Counted from the first letter of the stretch, positions 1 through 7,746 are shown. The stretch: 48,616 bases of DNA from DAOTTW01 sp034437615 (GCA_034437615.1 DAOTTW010000140.1:1-48616); one strand, 5' to 3'. Translations and numbers: made by a program. Notes: a model not told the origin generated them from the sequence alone.

Positions 1-426
1 AGCGTGCGCACGCTGAATGATGTGCTATACGTCAACGATAGCATCGCAACCGCACCAGAGCGCTTGATTGCGGCTATCAATAGCTTCAAGCAGCCACTTG
101 TGCTGCTCATCGGCGGCGCAGACAAAGATTTATCGTGGGATGCGGCGGTCAGCTTGGCGCTACGCAAATCGCGCCATATCGTCGTGTTTGGTCGCTCTGG
201 CCGTCGGCAGGTCAGCGATAAGGTGATGCGGCTGTTGCGGCTGATGGGCGCTAATGAGCGCGTCGTAACGCAGGTCGGCACGCTTGACGAAGCCGTGCAG
301 CGTGCCCATGAGGTCGCAGAAGCGGGTGATGTGGTCTTGCTCTCGCCGGGTGGCACCAGCTACGACGCCTACAAGGATTTTGCGGCGCGTGGTGACCACT
401 TCCGGCGTTTGGTCGAGGCGCTGTAA
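1..426 (+). CDS. murD: UDP-N-acetylmuramoyl-L-alanine--D-glutamate ligase, C-terminal part (5' cut by window edge)
   Basis: The reading frame is open from base 1, so the gene starts outside the window; only about 141 C-terminal residues are present. They match the C-terminal ligase domain of MurD: the 'YVNDSIATAP' motif near the start (family form NDSKATN), then 'VLLIGGADKDLSW', and the closing 'VVLLSPGGTSYDAYKDFAARGDHFRRLV', which corresponds to the conserved SPACASFDMFKNFEERG block. MurD adds D-glutamate to UDP-MurNAc-L-Ala in the cytoplasm. The position directly before ftsW and murG is the classic dcw order, which supports MurD over other Mur ligases. The usual Ser/Cys pattern in the last motif is changed (PGGTSYDAY), which I take as lineage variation. 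Confidence 0.93.
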   Translation, partial: SVRTLNDVLYVNDSIATAPERLIAAINSFKQPLVLLIGGADKDLSWDAAVSLALRKSRHIVVFGRSGRRQVSDKVMRLLRLMGANERVVTQVGTLDEAVQRAHEVAEAGDVVLLSPGGTSYDAYKDFAARGDHFRRLVEAL

Positions 427-463
427 ACGGTGCCGTCCGTATCCATTGCGGTTGATTTTTGGT

Positions 464-483
464 GGACGCCGTTCATGGCGTCC
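464..483. repeat. Intergenic hairpin, GGACGCC/GGCGTCC arms
   Basis: Perfect 7-base inverted repeat (464-470 and 477-483) with a 6-base loop, followed by CTACAA. It belongs to the dispersed 20-base hairpin family found in most gaps of this window. It lies between murD and ftsW. There is no T-run, so an intrinsic terminator role is not evident. Confidence 0.85.
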
Positions 484-540
484 CTACAACCGCATTCGAT
501 ACACGACCCTGTAAATCAAACGTTTTGCGCGTATCGCCGT

Positions 541-573
541 CTGACGGTATAACTGACCTGACGGTATAACTGA
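541..573. repeat. Tandem direct repeat, two copies of a 16-base unit with 17-base period
   Basis: CTGACGGTATAACTGA occurs at 541-556 and again at 558-573, separated by one base. The second copy ends 27 bases before the ftsW start. Each copy holds GGTATAACT, resembling a -10 hexamer (TATAAC), so the repeat could be a duplicated promoter element or a paired protein-binding site. No good -35 was identified. Confidence 0.8.
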
Positions 574-600
574 AGCGAAGCCATAGCATCGGGGCCAGCC

Positions 601-1929
601 ATGACCGACCAACCCATGAGCAACCGCACGTACCGCCAAACGCATATTACACGCTCAATCCGTCCACCAAGCAGCACAGCAGAGCCAGCCGCAGCAGCAC
701 AAAGCCAGGACGAAAAGCGCAGCCTGTGGGCCACGATGGATAAGCCGTTACTGCTGATTACCGGGCTGTTGCTGACCATCGGCGCGGGTATGGTCTTCAG
801 CACGACCTTCGACTGGAGCTTGCAGGAATATGGCTCGAACACGGCGATCTTCCTGCGGCAGCACATGCGCAATGTCGTGCTCAGCACCGGCGCGCTGGTG
901 TTCTTCGCGGCCATTGATTACCGCTTCTGGAAGCGCTTTGCGCCGTTGCTGCTGCTGGTTACGCTGGCGTCGTTGATTGCGGTGCTGATCTTCGGTGATG
1001 ACACGTTCGGCGCACGTCGTTCGCTGATTGGTGGGCGCTTCCAACCGGGCGAACTGGCAGAGTTTGCGATTGTCGTCTACATGGCGGCCTGGTTGGGCGC
1101 ACGCAACACGCGCATCCAGAGCATTGCTTTCGGGCTGGTGCCGTTTGGCGTGCTGGTGGGCATCGTCGCGGGGCTGGTCGCCTTGCAACCGGACCTCAGT
1201 TCTGCCGCCATCACCAGCCTGACCGCAGTCGGCATGTATTATCTGGCGGGGGCGCGTGTCTGGCATCTGGGCCTTGCGATCTTGAGCGCGTTGCTAGTCG
1301 GTGCGCTGGCGGTTAATACGCTGGATTACGCACAAAACCGCTGGGAGCCATACGTCGCCAGCCTCAGCAACCCGATTGAAGCCAACTATCACACGCAGCA
1401 GGCCATTATCGCCTTCGTGAATGGGGGCTGGTTCGGTGTGGGGCTGGGCCAGGGTGAGCAGAAATTCGGCTTTTTGCCTGCGCCACATACAGATAGCATT
1501 TTCGCCGTCATCGGTGAGGAATTAGGCGTTGTCGGTGCGTCGTTCGTGGTGCTGCTGTTCGTCGCCTTCGTGGTGCGTGGCCTGCAAATCGCTAGGCGTG
1601 CTGTGGACCCCTTCGGGGCGTTACTGGCGGTGGGCTTTACCATGTGGGTGGCCGTTCAAGCGCTGTTGAATATCGCTGTGATGACCGCTGTCATCCCATC
1701 GTCCGGCTTGCCCCTGCCCTTTATCAGCTACGGTGGTTCTGCGCTGTTGGTGCTGATGATTGGCGTCGGGCTGATGCTGAGCGTGAGCCGCATTGCTACG
1801 ATTCGCCAGAGCACGTCAAACGGGAGGAAACGCGGTGCGACTTATGATCGGGGCTGGGGGAACCGGCGGGCACGTTTATCCCGCGCTGGCCGCCGCCGAA
1901 GCACTCTACAGCCACGCCGCCACGCATAA
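601..1929 (+). CDS. ftsW: SEDS-family peptidoglycan glycosyltransferase FtsW
   Basis: FtsW is the septal peptidoglycan polymerase of the SEDS family, an integral membrane protein that uses lipid II. The 442-residue product has a hydrophilic N-tail of about 45 residues and then about ten membrane segments, the first at roughly residues 49-69. Family signatures are visible: 'NGGWFGVGLGQGEQKFGFLPAPHTDSIFA', 'VIGEELGVVGA', and the late 'SSGLPLPFISYGGSALL'. FtsW is preferred over RodA because of its place between murD and murG. The start at 601 is the first in frame; ATG at 616 or 736 are alternatives, as no strong ribosome site is seen. The last 31 residues, Arg-rich, are encoded in a 95-base overlap with murG. 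Confidence 0.93.
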   Translation: MTDQPMSNRTYRQTHITRSIRPPSSTAEPAAAAQSQDEKRSLWATMDKPLLLITGLLLTIGAGMVFSTTFDWSLQEYGSNTAIFLRQHMRNVVLSTGALVFFAAIDYRFWKRFAPLLLLVTLASLIAVLIFGDDTFGARRSLIGGRFQPGELAEFAIVVYMAAWLGARNTRIQSIAFGLVPFGVLVGIVAGLVALQPDLSSAAITSLTAVGMYYLAGARVWHLGLAILSALLVGALAVNTLDYAQNRWEPYVASLSNPIEANYHTQQAIIAFVNGGWFGVGLGQGEQKFGFLPAPHTDSIFAVIGEELGVVGASFVVLLFVAFVVRGLQIARRAVDPFGALLAVGFTMWVAVQALLNIAVMTAVIPSSGLPLPFISYGGSALLVLMIGVGLMLSVSRIATIRQSTSNGRKRGATYDRGWGNRRARLSRAGRRRSTLQPRRHA

Positions 1930-2950
1930 CGACGCACTGACGCTGACGTTCGTGGGCACGGTTGGCGGTGGCGGCATCGAAAAAACGCTCGTGGATAAAT
2001 CCGATGTGGCTTTTGCTGCCTACGAAGCGCTACCTGCTGGCCCGATTGTCGGTGTGAATCCGCTGCGTGCGTTGGCCAGTTCGGGCAAGATGCTGCTGGG
2101 TGTGGCGCAAGGCTTGCGCTTGCTGGCGCGGCATCGGCCACAGGCCATTTTGCTGACGGGCGGTTGGGCGAATGTGCCGCTGGCGCTAGCGGCGTCGCTG
2201 CGCAATGTGCCGCTGCTGATTTACCTGCCGGACATCGAACCGGGCAGCACCATCCGCGTGCTGAAGCGCTTCGCCCGACGCATTGCCATCACCGTGCCCG
2301 CCGCCGCGCAGCATTTCGACGCGGATAAGACCATCGTCACGGGCTATCCGCTGGGCACGCGCATCACCACCGCCACCCGTGCAGCCGGGCAGCGTCGCTT
2401 TTTGCTGGAACCGCAACGCAAGACGTTGCTGATTTTCGGGGGGAGCCGGGGCGCACGCAGTATCAATCTGGCAATTGAGGGCATTCTGGGCGCTTTACTG
2501 GCAGATGGCTTGCAGATCATTCATGTGACGGGCCAACTCGATTGGGCGCGTTCGCAGGAGGCGACCCGTGCGCATCATGGGGACCCATACTATCGCCCAC
2601 AGCCCTATCTCGATGACATGGGGTTGGCCTTTGCCGCTGCGGATTTGGCCATCTGCCGTTCTGGGGCGAGTACCCTGGGCGAGATGCCCTATTTTCGCCT
2701 GCCGTCGATTCTGGTGCCGTATCCGTATGCGTGGCGCTACCAGAAAACCAACGCGGATTACATGACGCAGGCAGGTGCAGCGGTCCGCGTCAACGATGAG
2801 GCTATGCACGCACAGCTTCTGCCGACGGTTCGCGGCTTGCTAGGGGATGATGCACGCTACGCGACGATGCAAGCACAACTGGCTGCCATCGCACAACCGG
2901 ATAGCGCGGACAAACTCGCACAGGCATTGATTTCAGTGGCGCGTGCTTAA
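1835..2950 (+). CDS. murG: UDP-GlcNAc:MurNAc-(pentapeptide)-PP-undecaprenol GlcNAc transferase MurG
   Basis: MurG converts lipid I to lipid II on the inner face of the membrane. I choose GTG at 1835 because GGGAGG (1822-1827) sits 7 bases upstream and the protein then begins at once with the N-terminal loop 'GAGGTGGHVYPALA' (residues 6-19). An in-frame ATG at 1844 and an upstream ATG at 1793 are less likely. Other landmarks are the second glycine-rich loop 'LLIFGGSRGARSINLAI' opening the C-terminal Rossmann domain and 'AICRSGASTLGEMPYFRLPSILVPYPYA', the UDP-GlcNAc binding region. The length of 371 residues is normal. The start lies 95 bases inside ftsW, so translation is probably coupled. Confidence 0.95.
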   Translation: MRLMIGAGGTGGHVYPALAAAEALYSHAATHNDALTLTFVGTVGGGGIEKTLVDKSDVAFAAYEALPAGPIVGVNPLRALASSGKMLLGVAQGLRLLARHRPQAILLTGGWANVPLALAASLRNVPLLIYLPDIEPGSTIRVLKRFARRIAITVPAAAQHFDADKTIVTGYPLGTRITTATRAAGQRRFLLEPQRKTLLIFGGSRGARSINLAIEGILGALLADGLQIIHVTGQLDWARSQEATRAHHGDPYYRPQPYLDDMGLAFAAADLAICRSGASTLGEMPYFRLPSILVPYPYAWRYQKTNADYMTQAGAAVRVNDEAMHAQLLPTVRGLLGDDARYATMQAQLAAIAQPDSADKLAQALISVARA

Positions 2951-2971
2951 CGCACAGAAAGACAGCACAGC

Positions 2972-3595
2972 ATGATCGAACTGACCTTACTGGTTTATTT
3001 CTTATCGGGGTTTTTCGCCTACATCGGCTTTACGCGGGGCTGGACGCAAGAGGTCATCGCGCTATCTGGCATTATCCTGGGGTTGTTCGCTGTCTATCAG
3101 TTCGACCCGCTGACGTTTAATTCGTTGGGCCGTGCCGACGAAGGTTCGCTTGAGTTCTTTGGCAATCTGCCATCGGACCAGAAATTTTACCTGCAAACGG
3201 TGTTCTTCCTGCTGATCGTCATGGCGGCGTACCAGACGCGGGTCATCTTTGGCCGGGGTGAAGAAGCAGCAGAGCAGCAAAGCCGCAGTCGGCGGCGGCG
3301 CGGGCGGCGGCGGCGTGAACCGCTGGAACCCTTGCAATCACGGGTGTTGGGTGGCATCGTAGGCTTCATCAATGGCTATCTGGTCAGCGGCACGATCTGG
3401 TGGTTCTTAGAGGTAAATGTGGTCAATGGCGACTATCCGCTGGCACCATTTATTATCTCGCCGCCACCCGGTTCTGCCAGCGCCACAGCCGTCTCTAATC
3501 TGCCACTGACTGTACTGACCCAGGGCAACCAAACGGGCGATTTGCTGTCGATTATGGTGGTCGTCGTCTTCGTGATTGTACTCGTTCTGATTTGA
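2972..3595 (+). CDS. CvpA-like multi-pass membrane protein (first of a tandem pair)
   Basis: A 207-residue membrane protein with hydrophobic segments near residues 3-20, 28-45, 70-88, 125-150 and 185-207. The N-terminus 'MIELTLLVYFLSGFFAYIGFTRGWTQEVIALSGIILGLFAVYQFD' resembles the CvpA/colicin V production family, in which a glycine/arginine 'RGW' turn follows the first helix. An Arg-rich loop at about residues 100-115 should be cytoplasmic. The next gene is a paralog with the same opening and the same 'VGFINGYLVGGTIWWFL' segment. Location between murG and murC, 21 bases after murG, suggests a cell-envelope or division role, but no function is known to me. Family assignment is by pattern only. 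Confidence 0.65.
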   Translation: MIELTLLVYFLSGFFAYIGFTRGWTQEVIALSGIILGLFAVYQFDPLTFNSLGRADEGSLEFFGNLPSDQKFYLQTVFFLLIVMAAYQTRVIFGRGEEAAEQQSRSRRRRGRRRREPLEPLQSRVLGGIVGFINGYLVSGTIWWFLEVNVVNGDYPLAPFIISPPPGSASATAVSNLPLTVLTQGNQTGDLLSIMVVVVFVIVLVLI

Positions 3596-3632
3596 TGCCG
3601 ATGTGATGGCTTGCATGATGGGATAGCGTCTT

Positions 3633-4148
3633 ATGATCGAATTGATTTCGGTAATGTGGACCGTTGCGTTTTTCTTCGGCTTCCTGGGCTTCTTGCGCGG
3701 CTGGAACCGCTCGTTGACGGGCACGGCAGGCATTTTGCTGGCGGCATTCGGTATCTTTCAGTTTGATGCGCTGCTGCGCAGTTCGGTCTACCTGCTGCTG
3801 ACGCCGGCTACGGTTTTTCTGGCACAGTCCGCTGTGTTTATCGTCGTCGTGGTGCTGTCGTATCAGGCCGAACTCGAAGACGATGAGTTTACGTTTCAGG
3901 ATCGGCTGATTGGCGTGCTGGTAGGCTTCGTGAATGGCTATCTGGTAGGCGGCACAATCTGGTATTTCCTGGACATCAACCGCTACCCGTTCTCGCAGTT
4001 CGTCACCGCCCCGGCAGCCAATTCACCCAGCGCGGACGGTATTGGCTGGATGCCCATTGTGCTGATTAACGGCGGCACCAACGCCACAGGCGATCTGTTG
4101 GCGTTGCTGGTGGTTGGGCTGCTGTTCCTGGTGCTGGTCGTGTTCTAA
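3633..4148 (+). CDS. CvpA-like multi-pass membrane protein (second of a tandem pair)
   Basis: A 171-residue paralog of the preceding gene. It shares the 'MIEL' start, the 'GFLRGWNRSLTGTAGILLAAFGIFQFDALL' block, the 'RLIGVLVGFVNGYLVGGTIWYFL' helix and the hydrophobic tail after 'TGDLLALLV'. It lacks the Arg-rich cytoplasmic loop of its neighbour, having an acidic 'ELEDDE' stretch instead. The two may form a heteromer, which is inference from basic/acidic complementarity and adjacency. 37 bases separate it from the first copy. A hairpin-rich gap of 232 bases follows before murC. Confidence 0.63.
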   Translation: MIELISVMWTVAFFFGFLGFLRGWNRSLTGTAGILLAAFGIFQFDALLRSSVYLLLTPATVFLAQSAVFIVVVVLSYQAELEDDEFTFQDRLIGVLVGFVNGYLVGGTIWYFLDINRYPFSQFVTAPAANSPSADGIGWMPIVLINGGTNATGDLLALLVVGLLFLVLVVF

Positions 4149-4173
4149 TGGAAAAATCAAAACAGATTTGCAG

Positions 4174-4214
4174 GGGCGCAATGTATTGCGCCCAGGGCTT
4201 AGCACGCTAAGCCC
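4174..4214. repeat. Composite double hairpin (two 20-base hairpins side by side)
   Basis: Hairpin one is GGGCGCAA/TTGCGCCC (4174-4181 and 4186-4193, 4-base loop). Hairpin two is GGGCTTAGC/GCTAAGCCC (4195-4203 and 4206-4214, 2-base loop). One A separates them. The outer borders are GCAGGG and CCCTACAA. The same layout with different arms occurs at 20341-20382. Confidence 0.85.
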
Positions 4215-4235
4215 CTACAATGGGTTCGCTTTCGT

Positions 4236-4263
4236 TTATCCATTATCCATTATCCATTATCCA
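4236..4263. repeat. Heptanucleotide tandem repeat, (TTATCCA)x4
   Basis: Four perfect back-to-back copies of TTATCCA fill 28 bases in the gap upstream of murC, ending 117 bases before its start. Simple repeats with a unit not divisible by three are prone to slippage; outside a gene this could alter spacing or binding only. Confidence 0.9.
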
Positions 4264-4286
4264 TAAGGTAGCCACACCAGAAAAAC

Positions 4287-4306
4287 GGACGCTCAATGGG
4301 GCGTCC
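4287..4306. repeat. Intergenic hairpin, GGACGC/GCGTCC arms
   Basis: 6-base arms at 4287-4292 and 4301-4306 with an 8-base loop, followed by CTACGA. Member of the 20-base hairpin family; 75 bases before murC. Confidence 0.75.
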
Positions 4307-4380
4307 CTACGAACGATTTGTGCGTCATTTTCGAGGACGGTTACAGCGGGTTGCAAATTACAAACGGTCAGGCTAGCTAG

Positions 4381-5787
4381 ATGGTTGAGCTACAGCACGG
4401 ACAGCACATTCATATCGTGGGCATCGGCGGCGCAGGCATGTCAGCCATTGCGCGTATCTTGCTCGGTCAGGGCTACAGCGTCAGCGGGTCGGACCGCAAC
4501 GCGAACGCCAGTACAGCAGGATTAGCGCAGGCTGGTGCGACGATTTACGCGGGTCACGCTGCCGATAACATCAGGGGCGCGGACCTGCTGATTGCCACCT
4601 CTGCGGTGCCGGATGACCACATCGAACTCGCCGCCGCGCAGCAGGCAAAAATCCCGGTCTATCGCCGCTCGGACATCATCAGCGCCCTGATGCCAGGCAA
4701 GCACGTGATCGCAGTGGCAGGCACGCACGGCAAGACCACCACAACGGCCATGATCGTGCATATCTTGCAGCAGGCAGGCCATGACCCCAGCTATATCGTC
4801 GGCGGCACGATGCAAAACAACGGCACCAATGCAGGCGTCGGCGCGGGTGATGCGTTTGTGATCGAAGCTGATGAGTATGGCCACATGTTTCTCGGCTTAA
4901 AGCCGCATACAGCCATCATCACCAACATCGAATGGGACCACCCCGACTATTTCACAACACCTGAAATGCTAGCAACGGCGTTTGCTGATTTTGTTGCGCG
5001 TTTGCCGGATGATGGCTTGCTGGTGGGGTTTGCGGATGATAGCCGCGTTCGGGATTTACTGGCTGCACGCGCAAGCCTGCATCGGCCTACTGCCTCTTAT
5101 GCGCAAAGCGACCCTTCAGCGCAGTGGCGTGGCGCAAATTTACGTTATGAGCATGGCTTGTTGACCTTTGACGTTGTGCATACAGACCAAATGCAGGCGG
5201 CGCTGACGCTGCAAATCCCCGGCCAGCACAACGCCATGAATGCACTGGCGGCCATCGCCGCGACAACTGCGCAGGGCGTGACAGTGCAGCAAGCCGCCGA
5301 CGCGCTAGCCACGTTCACAGGCACCGGACGCCGCTTTGAGCTACGCGCCGACTTCAACGGCATCGCCATCGTAGACGATTACGCCCATCACCCCACAGCC
5401 ATCAAAGCCACCATCGAAGCAGCACGCCAACGCTATCCAGAGCGTGACCTGTGGGCCATCTGGCAACCGCATACGTATAGCCGCACGCTGCAATTGTGGC
5501 ATGACTTTCTCGGTGCGTTTGCTGCGGCGCAGCATGTGCTGATTACTGATGTGTATGCCGCACGCGAGCAGGCCCCGCCGGATTTTGACATTCAGCGCCT
5601 TGTGGCAGCCATGCAGCATCCACAGGTGCAGCACACACCGACACATGAACAAGCGGTTGCCTTGCTGCTGCGGCAGGTGCAAGCGCCGGCGGTTGTGCTC
5701 ATCATGAGCGCCGGTGACGCGCCACAAATCGGCCAGCAGTTGCAGCGCAGATTAATAGATTACAGCAAGGGCACAACCCATGATTGA
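4381..5787 (+). CDS. murC: UDP-N-acetylmuramate--L-alanine ligase MurC
   Basis: MurC attaches L-alanine to UDP-MurNAc, the first amino-acid addition of the peptidoglycan stem peptide. The 468-residue protein has the three Mur-ligase domains. The N-terminal Rossmann fold shows 'HIHIVGIGGAGMSAIARILLGQGYSVSGSD' (residues 9-38), the ATP loop is 'GTHGKTTTTAMI' (about 114-125), the central domain has 'EADEYGHMFLGLKPHTAIITNIEWDHPDYF', and the C-terminal domain has 'RRFE' and 'DDYAHHPTAI'. The ATG at 4381 places the glycine loop at the usual distance. It ends by overlapping murB by 8 bases. Confidence 0.96.
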   Translation: MVELQHGQHIHIVGIGGAGMSAIARILLGQGYSVSGSDRNANASTAGLAQAGATIYAGHAADNIRGADLLIATSAVPDDHIELAAAQQAKIPVYRRSDIISALMPGKHVIAVAGTHGKTTTTAMIVHILQQAGHDPSYIVGGTMQNNGTNAGVGAGDAFVIEADEYGHMFLGLKPHTAIITNIEWDHPDYFTTPEMLATAFADFVARLPDDGLLVGFADDSRVRDLLAARASLHRPTASYAQSDPSAQWRGANLRYEHGLLTFDVVHTDQMQAALTLQIPGQHNAMNALAAIAATTAQGVTVQQAADALATFTGTGRRFELRADFNGIAIVDDYAHHPTAIKATIEAARQRYPERDLWAIWQPHTYSRTLQLWHDFLGAFAAAQHVLITDVYAAREQAPPDFDIQRLVAAMQHPQVQHTPTHEQAVALLLRQVQAPAVVLIMSAGDAPQIGQQLQRRLIDYSKGTTHD

Positions 5788-6706
5788 GCTTGCCACGCAC
5801 ACAGATAAATTGCTGCGTGATGAGCCACTGGCCAGGTATACGGCGGCGCGTATGGGCGGCCCTGCGGATTATGTGTATGTGGCACGCAAAGATAGTGCGC
5901 TGGACGACATGATTGCGGTGGCGCAGGCGGCCTGGGCGGATAACGTGCCTGTGCGGGTCATCGGCGGCGGCGCAAATATCCTGGTTTCTGATGCGGGGGT
6001 GCGCGGGCTGGTCGTCGTCAACCGCATCACCGAGATTCAGTTTGATGATTGGCACGATGGGCGCACCGTGTCGGCTTCGTCGGGCACGAATTTGCAGATT
6101 TTGGCCAAAGCCTGCGCGGAACGTGGCCTGAGCGGGATGGAATGGGCGGTTGGCGTGCCGGGGACGGTGGGCGGCGCAGCCGTGAATAATGCCGGGGCAC
6201 ATGGCGCTGATATGGCGGCTAGCATTGCCGATGTCGTGGTGCTGGAAGCCGAAAGCGGCCCTCAATTGTACACAAATAGCGACCTCGCCTATGATTATCG
6301 CTATTCGATGCTGAAGGGCCGCCAAGACAGACGTTTTATCGTGCTGCTGGCGACCTTCGTGCTGCCCTACGCTGAACGCGACCACATCAAGGCGAAAATG
6401 GCCGAATTCAATGCGTATCGCAAGCGCACACAGCCACCGGGGGCCAGCCTGGGCAGCATCTTCAAGAATCCAGCGGGGGATTATGCGGGCCGCTTGATCG
6501 AAAGCTGTGGGCTGAAGGGCTATACCGTCGGCGGCGCTCAGGTCTCGCCCATCCACGCGAATTTCTTCATCAACACGGGCGGCGTTGCGAAGGCCAGCGA
6601 TTATTTCGCGCTGATTCGGCATGTGCAGGCGACGGTGCAGGCGCAGACGGGTGTCACGCTGGCATTAGAGGTCGAGACATTGGGTGATTGGCCGCAAGAT
6701 AGCTAA
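5780..6706 (+). CDS. murB: UDP-N-acetylenolpyruvoylglucosamine reductase MurB
   Basis: MurB is the FAD enzyme that reduces UDP-GlcNAc-enolpyruvate to UDP-MurNAc using NADPH. The 308-residue product carries 'RYTAARMGGPADYV' at the front, the FAD-binding 'VRVIGGGANILVSDAGVRGLVV', the 'GVPGTVGGAAVNNAGAHG' signature, the catalytic serine region 'PPGASLGSIFKNP', and the C-terminal glutamate in 'LALEVETLGDW'. Length and motif order fit the shorter type II (Gram-positive-like) MurB. The start overlaps the murC stop, so the two are translated together. Confidence 0.96.
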   Translation: MIELATHTDKLLRDEPLARYTAARMGGPADYVYVARKDSALDDMIAVAQAAWADNVPVRVIGGGANILVSDAGVRGLVVVNRITEIQFDDWHDGRTVSASSGTNLQILAKACAERGLSGMEWAVGVPGTVGGAAVNNAGAHGADMAASIADVVVLEAESGPQLYTNSDLAYDYRYSMLKGRQDRRFIVLLATFVLPYAERDHIKAKMAEFNAYRKRTQPPGASLGSIFKNPAGDYAGRLIESCGLKGYTVGGAQVSPIHANFFINTGGVAKASDYFALIRHVQATVQAQTGVTLALEVETLGDWPQDS

Positions 6707-6751
6707 CCTGTTGTACAATTCAGGTGTAAATCTCGTAACAGGAGTTGTGAT

Positions 6752-6901
6752 ATGGTGGCTCACATCCGCGCCATGTATAAAAACGGCACGCTACGCTTAC
6801 TAGACGCTGTAGGTTTAAGTGCCGGCCCAATTTGGATGAGTGATGATTTTGATGGTCCGCTACCTGATGAGCTTTGGCTTGGTGAAGACGCCACATCATG
6901 A
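6752..6901 (+). CDS. 49-residue antitoxin-like protein wedged between murB and ftsQ
   Basis: ATG at 6752 is preceded by a strong ribosome site AGGAG (6740-6744, 7-base spacing). The 49-codon frame ends in TGA at 6899-6901, overlapping the ftsQ ATG (6898-6900) as ATGA, so expression is coupled to ftsQ. The N-terminal half 'AHIRAMYKNGTLRLLDAVGLSAG' resembles AF2212/DUF104-type antitoxins (pattern A-Y-NG-L--L). The C-terminal half 'WMSDDFDGPLPDELWLGED' resembles the acidic tail of DUF2281-type antitoxins. No PIN or other toxin gene is adjacent, so it would be an orphan or a repurposed small regulator. A possible -10 (TACAAT, 6714-6719) lies upstream without a good -35. Family reading is from memory of motifs. 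Confidence 0.7.
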   Translation: MVAHIRAMYKNGTLRLLDAVGLSAGPIWMSDDFDGPLPDELWLGEDATS

Positions 6902-7722
6902 CACAACGCACACGCGAACGGCGCACCAGGCGCACAAACCGCCACGCCGCCGTACTCACACAACCACAGACGCGCCCACAAACCCAGGGCGAACGCCCCG
7001 CTACACAACAAATCGAGGCACGCGGGCGACCATTCCCGTATCGCATTATTAGCGGCGGCATCGCCCTGATGATGGGCGGCCTGCTGGCTTATTTCCTGCT
7101 CTCGGATGCGTTTTACGTGGACGAACTCTACATCAACGGCCTGCGCTACCTGCGCACCGATGAGATCGAGACGGTGACGGCTATCGAGGGCTGGCATGTG
7201 ATGTGGCTCAGCGCGGATACGGTGCGTGAGCGGGCGTTGCGTGCGCCCTCAGTGGCCGATATTGGTGTGCAGTTGGGGTGGCCGCCGCAGTTGGTGACGA
7301 TACAGGTCAGCGAGCGCGAACCCGCTCTGATCTGGGAGCAGGATGGCAATAGCGCCTGGGTGGATGTGCAGGGCCGTTTGATGGCCCAACGCCAGCAACG
7401 TGACGACCTGCTGCGCATCGTGACCGATAACCGAGGTGCAGAGATGGCCGTGATTGAGGGTCGCCTGCAAGACGATGTGGTGCTCGGTGCCCTACAACTG
7501 CAAGAGCTACTTGCGGATGTGACACTACTCACCTATGATCCTGTGCAGGGGTTAGGCTACGTCAGCCCGGAGGGTTGGGCGGTGTGGTTGGGCGTTGGTA
7601 CGGGGATGCAGGAAAAGCTGCAAATCTACGATGCAATCGTGGCGACTGTCCGTGAGCAAGGCATCCAACCCCGTGAAGTCAACGTCGTCAACCCGGATCA
7701 TCCCTACTATACCTTTAACTAA
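6898..7722 (+). CDS. ftsQ: Cell division protein FtsQ/DivIB
   Basis: FtsQ/DivIB is a single-pass membrane protein that links FtsB/FtsL to the divisome. The 274-residue product has a basic, Gln/Thr-rich cytoplasmic tail of about 50 residues, one membrane helix at about 55-72, a POTRA domain beginning 'FYVDELYINGLRYLRTDEIETVTAIEGWHVMWLSAD' (about 75-145) with 'QVSEREPALIWEQDGNSAWVDVQGRLM', then the beta domain. The ATG at 6898 overlaps the stop of the tiny upstream ORF. The position before ftsA and ftsZ confirms identity despite the low sequence conservation of this family. Confidence 0.88.
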   Translation: MTQRTRERRTRRTNRHAAVLTQPQTRPQTQGERPATQQIEARGRPFPYRIISGGIALMMGGLLAYFLLSDAFYVDELYINGLRYLRTDEIETVTAIEGWHVMWLSADTVRERALRAPSVADIGVQLGWPPQLVTIQVSEREPALIWEQDGNSAWVDVQGRLMAQRQQRDDLLRIVTDNRGAEMAVIEGRLQDDVVLGALQLQELLADVTLLTYDPVQGLGYVSPEGWAVWLGVGTGMQEKLQIYDAIVATVREQGIQPREVNVVNPDHPYYTFN

Positions 7723-7746
7723 TTGCAAGTAAGACAAGACGGACCC

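Noticed and set aside
748..1266. 172-codon open frame antisense to ftsW
   Set aside because: Highly charged Gln/Arg/His composition typical of antisense reading of a membrane-protein gene.
4236..4263. CRISPR-like array
   Set aside because: The repeat unit is seven bases with no spacers; it is a simple tandem repeat.
4220..4525. 101-codon frame running through the TTATCCA repeat into murC
   Set aside because: It overlaps 145 bases of murC in another frame, begins in a hairpin gap, and its sequence is repeat-derived.
5702..6622. 306-codon open frame antisense to murB
   Set aside because: Composition reflects the complementary strand of a strongly conserved gene; no ribosome site, and its translation has no recognisable motif.
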